Positions 8,142 to 16,374 of a DNA stretch of 64,000 bases are shown piece by piece; positions within the stretch are counted from its first letter, which is position 1; each line of letters starts with the position of its first letter. Origin of the DNA: Herbiconiux oxytropis (GTDB lineage: Bacteria > Actinomycetota > Actinomycetes > Actinomycetales > Microbacteriaceae); assembly GCF_024979315.1 (NCBI RefSeq), contig NZ_JANLCK010000004.1:372001-436000 (forward strand). The letters run 5' to 3'. A program made the translations under genes and the position numbers. The notes under the pieces are model-generated. The model saw only the letters and a list, made by a program, of their open reading frames with translations, made no database searches and was not told where the DNA came from.

Positions 8142-9148
8142 AGGCGCACCACCATGGCGCCGAGGGAGATGCCGCCGGCGAGGCCCACGAGTCCCACGAG
8201 GCTGCCGGGCCCCACGGTGCCGCTCGCGAGGGCCAGCTCGAGCTGGAGTGGGAGCGTCGCCGAGGCGAGGTTGCCGTGGCGGGCGATGGTGACGACGGTG
8301 CGGTCGCTGTCGAGACCGAGCACCCCGGAGATGGTCTCGTGGTAGGCGAGCGCCACCTGGTGCACGGCCACGAAGTCGAGCTGGTCGACGCCGAAGCCGA
8401 GGGAGGCGAGGGTCTCCTGCACGAGGCCGACCCCGAGCTCGGCGAAGGCGCGCTGCAGGGCGCCGCCGTCCATGTCGAAGTAGCTGCCGCCCTGGGCGTG
8501 CGGGTTGACCGAGCCGCCGGTGGGGAGGGTGCCGACGGCCCAGTGCTCGGAGCGCGCCACGAAGCGGCTGCCGAGGATGCCAGGGGCGACGTCGGTCGTC
8601 TCGGGGTCGCCGGCTTCGAGGATGACGGCGGCGCCCGCGTCGCTCATCGTGTAGCCCGCGAAGGATCTCAAGAACTGCGCCTGACTGTCGAGTCGCCAGC
8701 GCACCGCGTGCGAGGGCTGCTCGCCGCTCGCGATGAGCACTCGCCGGTACTGCCCCGTGGCGATGAGGGCCTCGGCCACCTGCATCGCGTTGAGCACGCT
8801 GTTGCAGGCGTTCTTCACGTCGAGCACGGGGCAGTCGAGGCCCAGCTTCGCCGAGACGATGTGGCTCGTGGCGGGCTCGATGAGATCCTGGCTGGCGGAG
8901 GCGAAGATCAGCAGGTCGATCGCACCGGGCGAGCGCTCGAGCGCCGTGCGGGCGGCGGCCACGGCGAGGTCGGAGGTCTGCCAGCCGTCGGGCCGCAGGT
9001 GCACCCGCTCGACCCCGGTGAGCCGACCGATGAGGCCCGTCGCGAGGTGCAGCCCGGGGTTCTCGCGGCGGAGGCGCTCCTCGGTCTCGACGGTGGAGCG
9101 CGTCTCGGGCGGCAGGTGGCTCGCCACGGCGGCGATCCGGGCGCGCAT
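8138..9148 (-). CDS. 3-oxoacyl-ACP synthase III family protein (KAS III/OleA-like)
   Basis: 336-residue thiolase-fold condensing enzyme. The Cys-His-Asn triad of KAS III is intact: Cys115 in KNACNS, His in AVHQVALAYHE and Asn in RHGNLASA. The usual C-terminal Gly-rich loop appears as GLVGLAGGISLG. ATG 9148 overlaps the stop of the reductase by one base (TGATG); GTG at 9151 is an in-frame alternative. The setting, between an SDR and a P450 and downstream of an adenylating enzyme, argues for a specialised acyl condensation, not the housekeeping FabH, whose fab neighbours are absent. Confidence 0.9.
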   Translation of the reverse strand: MRARIAAVASHLPPETRSTVETEERLRRENPGLHLATGLIGRLTGVERVHLRPDGWQTSDLAVAAARTALERSPGAIDLLIFASASQDLIEPATSHIVSAKLGLDCPVLDVKNACNSVLNAMQVAEALIATGQYRRVLIASGEQPSHAVRWRLDSQAQFLRSFAGYTMSDAGAAVILEAGDPETTDVAPGILGSRFVARSEHWAVGTLPTGGSVNPHAQGGSYFDMDGGALQRAFAELGVGLVQETLASLGFGVDQLDFVAVHQVALAYHETISGVLGLDSDRTVVTIARHGNLASATLPLQLELALASGTVGPGSLVGLVGLAGGISLGAMVVRL

Positions 9149-10257
9149 CACGAGGTGGCCCCACCTGCTGCGTCGGCCCGGCCGGTTCTGCCGGCGAGCC
9201 CGTCCGTGAACGCGGCCAGAGCGGCGTGCACGGTCACCGGGGGCGGACCGAGGAGCCGGTGGCAGGCTCGGCCGTCGAAGGTCTTGGAGTACGCGTACAC
9301 GATGACCGAGTATCTCGTGATCGGGGGTTCCGTGCGCCGACGGGTGAGTCGCCATCCCGTCTCCACGACGGTCGCAGCCGCGAGAGCGAGCGCCCTCGGC
9401 ACCTCGCGCGCGGGGTACGGCACCCCTGCAGCGCTCAGGATGCCCCGGACCGCAGGCTCGAGCTCCACGGTCTCCCCGCCGGTGACCGTGAGGGTGCGGC
9501 CGAGCACCGCGGGCTCGTGGCAGGCCCGCAGGAGGTACTCGACGAGCGTCTCCACAGGCACGAGATCGCAGACGACGGGCCATCCCCGCCGCGGCCGCTC
9601 ACCGAGTCCTGACCGGTCGGCATTCACGACGGGGGTCGGGCCACGCTCGGCCCGGAGGCGCGGAAACCTGCCGCGGCGCGCCGCCTCCACGATGCGCGGG
9701 AACAGGGTCGTGTCGCCCGGGCCGAACACGGCACGTGGCCGGAGCACAACCCAGTCGCCTCCTGCGGCGCGGACGAGCTCTTCGGCGGCGTGCTTGGTGG
9801 CCGCGTAGTGGTTCACGAACGGCCGACCGGCCGGCGCGTCGTCCGGAACCTCCAGCTGGTCGTGGGCGCGGTAGAGCACCGACGCCGTCGACACGAGCAC
9901 CACCCGCGGTCGTCGAGGCAGCCGCGCGGCGTGGTCGAGCACCGCGCGCGTGGCCTCCACGTTCTCCCGTTCGAACTCCGCCCGCGTGCCCCACGGACTG
10001 CTCCGCGCGGCGGCGTGCACGATCACGTCGGGCCCGGTGCCGACCTGGCCGTCCGAGGGCCAGCGGAGGGCCGCGAGCCGGGACGCCGCATCCGGGCTCG
10101 TGAGGTCGAGAGAGCGGTAGTCGGCGTCGTCGAGCCGGCGGCGGCCGATGCCGATGGCCTCGATGCCGGGCTCACGACGCAATCGCCCCATCAGGGCACC
10201 GCCGACGAAGCCGGAGGCCCCCGTCACCAGCACCCGCGTCGCCGTCGTGTCGGTCAT
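9148..10257 (-). CDS. NAD(P)-dependent epimerase/dehydratase, 3-beta-HSD/OleD-like extended SDR
   Basis: 369-residue extended SDR. The Rossmann motif GASGFVGG lies near residue 15, the active-site YAATK (Tyr-x3-Lys) near 165 with STAS upstream, and the C-terminus has a segment SKTFDGRACHRLLG reminiscent of 3-beta-hydroxysteroid dehydrogenase/OleD proteins. OleD reduces 2-alkyl-3-ketoalkanoates made by OleA, so its coupling to a KAS III gene fits that chemistry. ATG 10257 is chosen because longer starts would invade the upstream gene; no strong ribosome site is seen. It overlaps the KAS III gene by one base. Confidence 0.88.
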   Translation of the reverse strand: MTDTTATRVLVTGASGFVGGALMGRLRREPGIEAIGIGRRRLDDADYRSLDLTSPDAASRLAALRWPSDGQVGTGPDVIVHAAARSSPWGTRAEFERENVEATRAVLDHAARLPRRPRVVLVSTASVLYRAHDQLEVPDDAPAGRPFVNHYAATKHAAEELVRAAGGDWVVLRPRAVFGPGDTTLFPRIVEAARRGRFPRLRAERGPTPVVNADRSGLGERPRRGWPVVCDLVPVETLVEYLLRACHEPAVLGRTLTVTGGETVELEPAVRGILSAAGVPYPAREVPRALALAAATVVETGWRLTRRRTEPPITRYSVIVYAYSKTFDGRACHRLLGPPPVTVHAALAAFTDGLAGRTGRADAAGGATS

Positions 10258-10303
10258 GCGGCCCAGCCCATCACGAGATCCATGCCCCGAACGGTATGCC
10301 GGC

Positions 10304-11671
10304 TCATCCGCGAGCCGGTTCGCGCACGATCCGACGCGCCTTGACGGTCGGATCCGCAGCCTCCCAGGGATCGAAGACGACGACGGCGCGCCCCTCATGA
10401 GACTGCAGGAGGCGCTCGAGGAGGTCGTGCACCCGCGCCTCGGCTCCGGGAGCCGGGCTCGCCAGGGAGACATGCAGATCGAGTCCGCGCTGCCGGATGC
10501 GCCAGTCGGCATACGCGTCGGAGGCGGCGGCCATGGCCTGGCGCACGACATCCGGGAACAGCTCGACCTCGCGCAGGCCGCACTCATGAGGAAACCGCAG
10601 CACCGCATCCGCTCGCCCGTCGACGGCAGCGAGCACGGTGGTGACCCGCCCGCACGGGCAGGCGGGCGCCGCGGGATCGACGCGCAGCACGTCGTCGAGC
10701 CGGTAGCGGGCGATGATCTGGGTGCGGCGGTCGAAGTCGGTCACGATCGGGGTGAAGCGGGTGCGTTCCGCGTCGAGCCACTCGCGCTCCACGTGCACGG
10801 ATTCCTCGTTGAGGTGCAGGGAGCCGTGCTCGCAGGTGAGGGCGAGCAGACCCTCCGTCGCCTGGTACACCTGCCGCGGCGTGCGGCCCCACTCCCTCCG
10901 GATGCGCTCCGCCACCTCGGGCTCCAGCACCTCCGCCACCGAGATGACGAGCCGGGGCCGGATGCGCAGCCTGCCGTCATGGGCACGCTCAGCCAGCGCG
11001 CCGAGCACCGAGGCGGGGGCCACGAGCACATGGGGGCCTGCGCCCGCCGCCGCGCTCGCATCGAGCGCAGCCACGTGGGTGTCGAAGGGCTCGGTGAGGT
11101 CGTGGAACGAGAAGCGGATGCGCGAGCTCGCCACCGACTCGTAGAGGTTGCCGCCCGCACGCAGGAAGAACGCGATGCGCACAGGGGGCGCCCACAGCCG
11201 GAGCAGCTGCCCCACGCTCCGCCGATCGAGCACGCGGGCGAGCACGGTGCCGGCCCACAGCATCCGCTCGCGCGGGCTCACGAGGAAGGCGCCGCGGCGC
11301 CCGGACGTGCCGCTCGAGAGCCCCACCGTGAGGTCTCCCGCCACGAGGGGCGCGAAGTCGCGCGTGCGCTCGGCCTCGAGCGCCACCCCGAGTGCGTCGG
11401 CCAGCCGCACCCCGCGGGAGTTGAGCCCGTCGAAGTGCTCGAGCAGCACCCCCTTGTCGACCACGGGCAGAGCGCTCAGCTCCACCCCGGCGGGCTGGGC
11501 GACCCCGGCGTAGTGGGGAACCGTGCCGAGGCGCCGGAGGAACCGCGCGAGTCGCCGGCGCTGCCACGCGTCGAAGCGCGCACGGGAGCGGAAGCGATAG
11601 CCCCAGCGCGCTCGCACGAACCGCGCGAGCAGCACGGCCACGAGCGCACGGTCATTCCAGGAGCGCGGCAC
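10304..11671 (-). CDS. F390-synthetase/phenylacetate-CoA-ligase-like adenylating enzyme
   Basis: 455-residue member of the CapK/PaaK/coenzyme-F390-synthetase branch of adenylate-forming enzymes. The nucleotide loop is LSSGTSGRRGAF near residue 120. A YQATEG motif lies near 285, YRLDDVLRVDP near 340, and CPCGR near 355 resembles the zinc/cysteine motif of this branch. The GTG at 11671 is supported by TAGCAT exactly 6 nt upstream. First gene of the minus-strand cluster and divergent from the GAP-family gene. It probably activates a carboxylic acid as acyl-AMP; the F390 reaction itself is not implied. Confidence 0.85.
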   Translation of the reverse strand: MPRSWNDRALVAVLLARFVRARWGYRFRSRARFDAWQRRRLARFLRRLGTVPHYAGVAQPAGVELSALPVVDKGVLLEHFDGLNSRGVRLADALGVALEAERTRDFAPLVAGDLTVGLSSGTSGRRGAFLVSPRERMLWAGTVLARVLDRRSVGQLLRLWAPPVRIAFFLRAGGNLYESVASSRIRFSFHDLTEPFDTHVAALDASAAAGAGPHVLVAPASVLGALAERAHDGRLRIRPRLVISVAEVLEPEVAERIRREWGRTPRQVYQATEGLLALTCEHGSLHLNEESVHVEREWLDAERTRFTPIVTDFDRRTQIIARYRLDDVLRVDPAAPACPCGRVTTVLAAVDGRADAVLRFPHECGLREVELFPDVVRQAMAAASDAYADWRIRQRGLDLHVSLASPAPGAEARVHDLLERLLQSHEGRAVVVFDPWEAADPTVKARRIVREPARG

Positions 11672-11807
11672 CCGGCCATGCTATTCGAGCCGCCCGCGCG
11701 GACTTCGCCACCCCTGCCACCCTTCGGGCAGCAGGGGGCCCCGGACGAGCGCAGCGTTGGCGGAGTCCGCGCTCAGGCGCCGACCGGGCGCCTCCTAGAA
11801 TGACGGG
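11672..11807. promoter_or_regulatory. Divergent promoter region of the acyl cluster and the GAP-family gene
   Basis: Two outward-facing -10-like hexamers bound this 136-bp spacer: TAGCAT at 11678-11683 (minus) and TAGAAT at 11796-11801 (plus). Each lies exactly 6 nt from its start codon, so both transcripts are expected to be leaderless. No clear -35 hexamer or palindromic operator was found. Confidence 0.55.
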
Positions 11808-12539
11808 ATGGCGCCGATCATCGGACACATCCTGCCCCTCGCCCTCGGCGTGGCGCTCAGCTCGGTGCCGATCGTCGTGATGGTGCTCATCCTGCTCTCG
11901 CCCCGCGGGCGATGGTCGGGCCTCGCCTACCTCATCGGAGCGGTGGTCGGGCTCGCCGGGCTCACCGTGCTGTTCACGGCCGTCGCCTCGCTGCTGCCTC
12001 CTCCCCCGTCGGCCGACGAGAGCCCGCTGTTCGGCAGCATCGAGCTCGTGCTGGGCGCCGCGCTGCTGCTGCTCGCGATCATCCGCCTCGTGCGCGCCAG
12101 GCGGGCCCGCCGGGCCATCACCGGGTCGCCGCTCTCCGCCCTCGACGAGCTGGCCTCCCTCGACGACGCCCCTCCCCCCGGTGCGACCCAGCGGTGGATG
12201 AACAAGGTCACGACGCTCGGCCCCCTTCCGAGCCTCGGCGTGGGCTTCGTGCTCATGCTGCGGCCGAAGAACCTGCTGCTCACGATGGCCGCCGGTGTCG
12301 CGATCGCGGCGGGCGGAGAACCGCTCGCCCCCACCACGATCGCGATCGCGATCTTCGTGGTGCTCGGCATCTCCACCCTTGCCGCGCCCATCATCTTCGC
12401 CGTGAGCGACCCCGAGCGCACCCGTCGGCCCCTGCAGGAGATCCACGAGTGGATCGACCGCAACAGTGCCGTCGTGACCACGATCGTGCTCCTCGTGCTC
12501 GGCACCGTGATCGTCGGCAGCGGCCTCGCCCGCTACTGA
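11808..12539 (+). CDS. GAP-family (Sap, sulfolipid/glycopeptidolipid-addressing-like) membrane protein
   Basis: 243-residue integral membrane protein with about six hydrophobic segments: three before residue 95, a cytoplasmic linker, then three more from about 145 to the end. The N-terminal half and the LGFVLMLRPKNLLL-type core match the GAP family, named for mycobacterial Gap, needed to deliver glycopeptidolipid to the surface. ATG 11808 has TAGAAT 6 nt upstream. It is divergent from a putative lipid biosynthetic operon, so a role in moving that product is attractive but inferred. Confidence 0.85.
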   Translation: MAPIIGHILPLALGVALSSVPIVVMVLILLSPRGRWSGLAYLIGAVVGLAGLTVLFTAVASLLPPPPSADESPLFGSIELVLGAALLLLAIIRLVRARRARRAITGSPLSALDELASLDDAPPPGATQRWMNKVTTLGPLPSLGVGFVLMLRPKNLLLTMAAGVAIAAGGEPLAPTTIAIAIFVVLGISTLAAPIIFAVSDPERTRRPLQEIHEWIDRNSAVVTTIVLLVLGTVIVGSGLARY

Positions 12540-12552
12540 CCCCGCCGCCCGC

Positions 12553-12608
12553 CGAGACGTCACTCCTCACACTTCGGCCCGCGGAGTGGTGTGGAAAGTG
12601 ACGTCTCG
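12553..12608. terminator. Large inverted repeat between convergent genes
   Basis: Perfect 12-bp arms CGAGACGTCACT (12553-12564) and AGTGACGTCTCG (12597-12608) enclose a 32-bp loop with a further CACAC/GTGTG pairing. It sits between the stops of the GAP gene (12539) and the beta-amylase gene (12619), so a bidirectional terminator is likely. There is no T-run. Confidence 0.65.
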
Positions 12609-12618
12609 ACGGATGGGG

Positions 12619-14208
12619 TCACGAGAAGTCGCGGAGGAAGCGCTCGAGCTCGAGGCGGCCCGTGGAGCCCGGCACCACGACGTCGGCCAGGCGCAGCAGG
12701 GTGATGCCGCTGTAGGCCGGCGCGGGGCCGGAGAACGCGTCGCGGATGTGCAGCCAGCCGACCGTGGACGGCGTGCCCACCTGGCGCAGGTTGTCGGCGA
12801 GGGCGTTCTCGCCCTTCAGGGTGACCCCCGCACGCCGGGCGGCGTCTCCCACCCAGGTCACGAGCGACGCCGCATCGGAGTAGGCGTGGTCTGCCCCGTC
12901 CCATTCCCGGCCGTCCGGCATCTCGAGCGCCGTGAAGTGCAGCCGCACGTCGTGCGCACCGGGCCCCGACGACAGCTCGTCGACGATCGCCAGGAGCGGG
13001 TCGTAGCCGTGCCCGGTCGACGCGGAGGCGTAGTCCTGGTCGGTGTGCACGAGCCCCGCGGCGATCTCGGGCACTCGCTGCATGGGGCTCGTGGCCATCG
13101 TCTGCCAGTGCACGCCCGGGATCTTGAGACCGAGCGGCACCGTCGCGAACTCCTCGTCGAACGCCGCCGAGGCCCGCTCGACGACGTCGCGGCCGTGCGA
13201 GAGCAGGCTCTCGCTGTACCAGCGCGTGAAGTCGCGCCCGTAGGCGAGCGTGCGGTATGAGCCCGAGGTGATGAAGCGCTCGTGGTCGGTGGGCGGCGAG
13301 ATCGCGGAGTAGGTGAGGCCGGGGATGCTCCACGCGGCCCCGACGCCGGCGACCGAACCGTAGCGCGCCACTGCCCAGTCGGCGAAGTCGCGCACCGCCG
13401 CGGGCGTGTAGCTCTGGAAGGTGCCCCGGTTGGGGTAGCCCGCCGGGTTGCCGGGCACCTTCGAGTCGTGCGCCGCGTACGACGGGTAGCGGAGCTCCCC
13501 GGCCGGACCCGTGCCGATCGTGATCTCCTGGATCGAACCGGTGTAGTCCGTGGCGCCCGAGCCGAAGTGCTGCTCGAACGCCTCCATGAACTCCTGCTGC
13601 TGGTGAAGGGTGCGATCGACGCCCGCGCCCCACGGCGCCGGCGCCTCGCGGTTGGCGTTGCCGTACTCGCTCACGAAGTGGTTGTCGGCCGGCACGGGCG
13701 TGCTGCAGCCGGCGATGCCGCAGATGCTGACGGGCTCCCAGACGAACGAGGGCACCGAGATGTCGCAGTCGTCGCCCACGTTGCTCTTGCACTCGTGGAA
13801 CGACATGAGCGGCACGAGATCGAGCCCGGCCCCGGTGATGGCCGCGAACGCCTTCTCGTAGTACGACCAGTCGTAGACCCCGAGGGTGGGCTCCACCGCT
13901 CCCCACCAGACGTCGATCGCCACCGCGTCGACGCCCTGGGCAGAGGCCACGGCGAGCGATGACGTGAAGGCCCGCCACTCGGGCCCGCCCGTGGCCCAGT
14001 CGTCGACCCAGAGCGGTGCCATCACGTTGACGGTCTCGGCCGGGCCGGATGACAGCAGAGCAGAGCCCGGATCGGCGCTGCGCGGATCGAGGGCGGGTGG
14101 GGCGGCCGAGGCGCCGGGCACGAACAGGCCGCCGGCGACGACGCCGGACACGACGAGGGCGGCGGCCGCTGATGCGAGCCCTGATCGGGAGGGGATGCGG
14201 ATTCTCAT
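12619..14208 (-). CDS. Secreted beta-amylase (glycoside hydrolase family 14)
   Basis: 529-residue exo-acting enzyme that would release maltose from starch outside the cell. A signal peptide ends near residue 36 with GASA/APP. GH14 landmarks: VDAVAIDVWWGAVE near 95, EITIGTGPAGELRYPSY near 215 carrying the general-acid Glu (GELRYPSY), FTALEMPDG near 430 with the general-base Glu, and KGENAL near 470. The GTG at 14214 is an alternative start; no good Shine-Dalgarno sequence is present. No starch uptake genes are adjacent. Confidence 0.92.
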   Translation of the reverse strand: MRIRIPSRSGLASAAAALVVSGVVAGGLFVPGASAAPPALDPRSADPGSALLSSGPAETVNVMAPLWVDDWATGGPEWRAFTSSLAVASAQGVDAVAIDVWWGAVEPTLGVYDWSYYEKAFAAITGAGLDLVPLMSFHECKSNVGDDCDISVPSFVWEPVSICGIAGCSTPVPADNHFVSEYGNANREAPAPWGAGVDRTLHQQQEFMEAFEQHFGSGATDYTGSIQEITIGTGPAGELRYPSYAAHDSKVPGNPAGYPNRGTFQSYTPAAVRDFADWAVARYGSVAGVGAAWSIPGLTYSAISPPTDHERFITSGSYRTLAYGRDFTRWYSESLLSHGRDVVERASAAFDEEFATVPLGLKIPGVHWQTMATSPMQRVPEIAAGLVHTDQDYASASTGHGYDPLLAIVDELSSGPGAHDVRLHFTALEMPDGREWDGADHAYSDAASLVTWVGDAARRAGVTLKGENALADNLRQVGTPSTVGWLHIRDAFSGPAPAYSGITLLRLADVVVPGSTGRLELERFLRDFS

Positions 14209-14258
14209 CCCCACACGTTAGGTTCGCGCGGCCACCGCCTCGTCTGAGTACTTTGCAC

Positions 14259-15935
14259 CTACTCCTGGTCGGCGACCGCCTGGGTGGGGCGGCGCATCCG
14301 CACCGCCACGAGGGCGACGCCGGCGGCCAGCACGAGCGTGGCGAGCGGCAGCAGGTTCAGCGCCTCCGCGTTCGCACCGGTCGCGGCGAGCTCACCGCCG
14401 GGGCCACCGGCAGGGCCCGTGGTGGGCGTCGGGGTCGGGGTCGGGGTGACCGTGGGGTCGGGCGTCGGCACCACGGGCGGCAGCACGCCGTTGATGGCGG
14501 ACGTGTCGTTGGCGAGCGATCCCGTGACCGACGCGATCGCGCCGATCATGATCCCGAGCGCCTCGGTGTTGACGTTCGAGATGTCGTCGCCGGCCGTGTG
14601 GTAGTTCGGGTCCTGGATGATCCCCTCGGTGCCGCCGAAGAGCGCCACCTGCTCCGCCGTCTTGACGTCGTCGGCCCCGGTGAAGAGTCCGGATGCCGGC
14701 ACCCCGTAGGTGATGAAGGCGTCGTAGTCGCTCCGGGCGTCGAAGGCCGTGTCGATCCAGGGCTGACCGCCGGCGTCGAAGTAGTCGGTGAAGGCCTTCT
14801 CCGTGGCGATGGAGCCCTCGGGCACCTCGACCGGCGCCTCGAACGTCGACTGGTCGGCGTCGTAGACGCTGATCACGTAGTTCGGCGAGGCCACCATGTC
14901 GAAGTTGAGGTAGGTCGCGATCTCGTCGAGCTCGGCCGGGTCGTTCTCGGCGAGGTCCTCCACGTAGTGGGTGGAGCCCACGAGGCCCACCTCCTCGGCA
15001 CCCCACCAGGCGAACCGCACCTGGTTGTTCAGCTCGCCTGAAGCGGCCAGCTGCACCGCGGTCTCGAGGATGGCGGCCGATCCGCTGCCGTTGTCGTTGA
15101 TGCCCGCGCCTTCCGGCACCGAGTCGAGGTGCGCTCCGAGCATGACCGTGTTGTCGGCGCGGCCCGTGGAGGTCTCGGCGATGATGTTGAACGTGTCGAC
15201 CGAGGTCGTGGTCTCCTGCAGCTGCAGGTCGACGGTCTGCGGCCCCTCCGCGAGGGCGGCGAGCACCGCCTGGCCCTCGGCCTGGGTGAGCCCGACGGCC
15301 GGGATGTACTCAGGCAGCTGCTCGCCGAGGGTTCCGTTGAGCGGCCCCTCCTCGCTGTTGTAGACGAGCACGGCCACCGCGCCGGCCGCGGCCGCAGCGA
15401 GATCCTTCTCGGCGAAGGAGCAGATGCCGCGGCTGACCACGGCGACCTTGCCGGTGGCGTCGACATCGCCCCACTCGTCGACGTTGCAGCCCGTCGCTGT
15501 GGCCGGAGCCACGAGCTCGGCCCCCACGATGCCCGCCTCGGGGGTGGCCGTCGTGCCCTCCATGGGGATCCGGTCGCCGTCGACCGTGTCCAGGTTCTGC
15601 GTGGTGCCGAGCAGCGTGATGGAGAACGCGTCGATCGACTGCGAGGTGGCCTGGAACTCCTGCCGCACCGGCGAGTAGCCCGCCGCGGTCAGCACCTCCT
15701 CGATGTAGGCGCCGCTCGCCTCGTAGCCCGAGGTGCCGATGGCGCGGTTGCCGTCGTTCGCATCCGCGATCGCCTGCAGGGCCTCGAGGTGCGCGTACAC
15801 GCCCTCGACCGTGACCCGGCTCTCGAGATCCGCCGGATCGACCGCGAATGCGGCCGACCCACCGGCACCGGCGGCCGCCAGGACGACCCCCGATCCGATC
15901 CCGAATGCTGCGAGTCTGCGCTGACTTCTCTTCAC
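14259..15935 (-). CDS. Secreted M28 family zinc aminopeptidase with PA domain and LAATG anchor
   Basis: 558-residue exported metallopeptidase. GTG 15935 has AAGGGGAG 6 nt upstream. Signal peptide to about residue 31 (AFA). A PA-domain-like segment occupies about 115-235. The M28 zinc ligands follow: GAHLDSV (His, Asp), WWGAEEVGL (Glu-Glu), NFDMVASPN (Asp) and NYHTAGDD (His). A Pro/Thr-rich stalk precedes LAATG, a hydrophobic helix and MRMRR-like basic tail, the layout of a sortase substrate; LAxTG is the class E sortase type. Expected to cleave peptides at the cell wall. Confidence 0.92.
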   Translation of the reverse strand: MKRSQRRLAAFGIGSGVVLAAAGAGGSAAFAVDPADLESRVTVEGVYAHLEALQAIADANDGNRAIGTSGYEASGAYIEEVLTAAGYSPVRQEFQATSQSIDAFSITLLGTTQNLDTVDGDRIPMEGTTATPEAGIVGAELVAPATATGCNVDEWGDVDATGKVAVVSRGICSFAEKDLAAAAAGAVAVLVYNSEEGPLNGTLGEQLPEYIPAVGLTQAEGQAVLAALAEGPQTVDLQLQETTTSVDTFNIIAETSTGRADNTVMLGAHLDSVPEGAGINDNGSGSAAILETAVQLAASGELNNQVRFAWWGAEEVGLVGSTHYVEDLAENDPAELDEIATYLNFDMVASPNYVISVYDADQSTFEAPVEVPEGSIATEKAFTDYFDAGGQPWIDTAFDARSDYDAFITYGVPASGLFTGADDVKTAEQVALFGGTEGIIQDPNYHTAGDDISNVNTEALGIMIGAIASVTGSLANDTSAINGVLPPVVPTPDPTVTPTPTPTPTTGPAGGPGGELAATGANAEALNLLPLATLVLAAGVALVAVRMRRPTQAVADQE

Positions 15936-16050
15936 GTGGTGCTCCCCTTGTCGCGTGAACGTTTGTCGAAGGTTACCCCCGTCCTGGGGGCACAAAGCAA
16001 GCCCCTCGACAAGTGGTTACACGACCGAAACAGGGACGTAGACTCCGGGC

Positions 16051-16365
16051 ATGGATGACGACCCGACGAAGATGGGGAACCAGCCCGCTCTCACCACGTC
16101 GAGCGGCACCGTGTGGCTCGTGACGGGAGCCATCACGGCGGTGATCTCGATCGTGCTGCTGTTCTCGCTGCAGCAGGTGAACTCGAGCGGGATCGCCATC
16201 GCCGGGATCGTCGTGATCGCGTTGCTCTACGTGGCGATGGTGGAGGTGCGACTGCTCGTGCGCGGGCTGCGGCTGCGCCTGATCCTGCTCGCGATCGGCT
16301 TCGGGCTGCTCACGGCGGTCGCCCTCGGTTCCGTGCTCGTGATCGCCGCATCGCAGATTGTGTAA
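16051..16365 (+). CDS. Small hypothetical membrane protein
   Basis: 104 residues, not recognised. A short polar N-terminus (MDDDPTKMGNQPALT) is followed by three hydrophobic helices (about 20-42, 46-66 and 75-98) joined by an Arg-rich loop (RLLVRGLRLR), giving an N-in small membrane protein. The ATG lies exactly 6 nt after TAGACT (16039-16044), with GTTACA 17 nt further upstream as a possible -35, so a leaderless start is likely. The EamA transporter begins 9 bp downstream in the same direction; a shared transcript is probable. Confidence 0.7.
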   Translation: MDDDPTKMGNQPALTTSSGTVWLVTGAITAVISIVLLFSLQQVNSSGIAIAGIVVIALLYVAMVEVRLLVRGLRLRLILLAIGFGLLTAVALGSVLVIAASQIV

Positions 16366-16374
16366 CAATATGTC

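Noticed and set aside
6567-8345. 592-residue plus-strand ORF over the P450 gene
   Set aside because: Composition (Gly/Arg/His/Val repeats) is typical of antisense shadows; the P450 motifs lie on the opposite strand.
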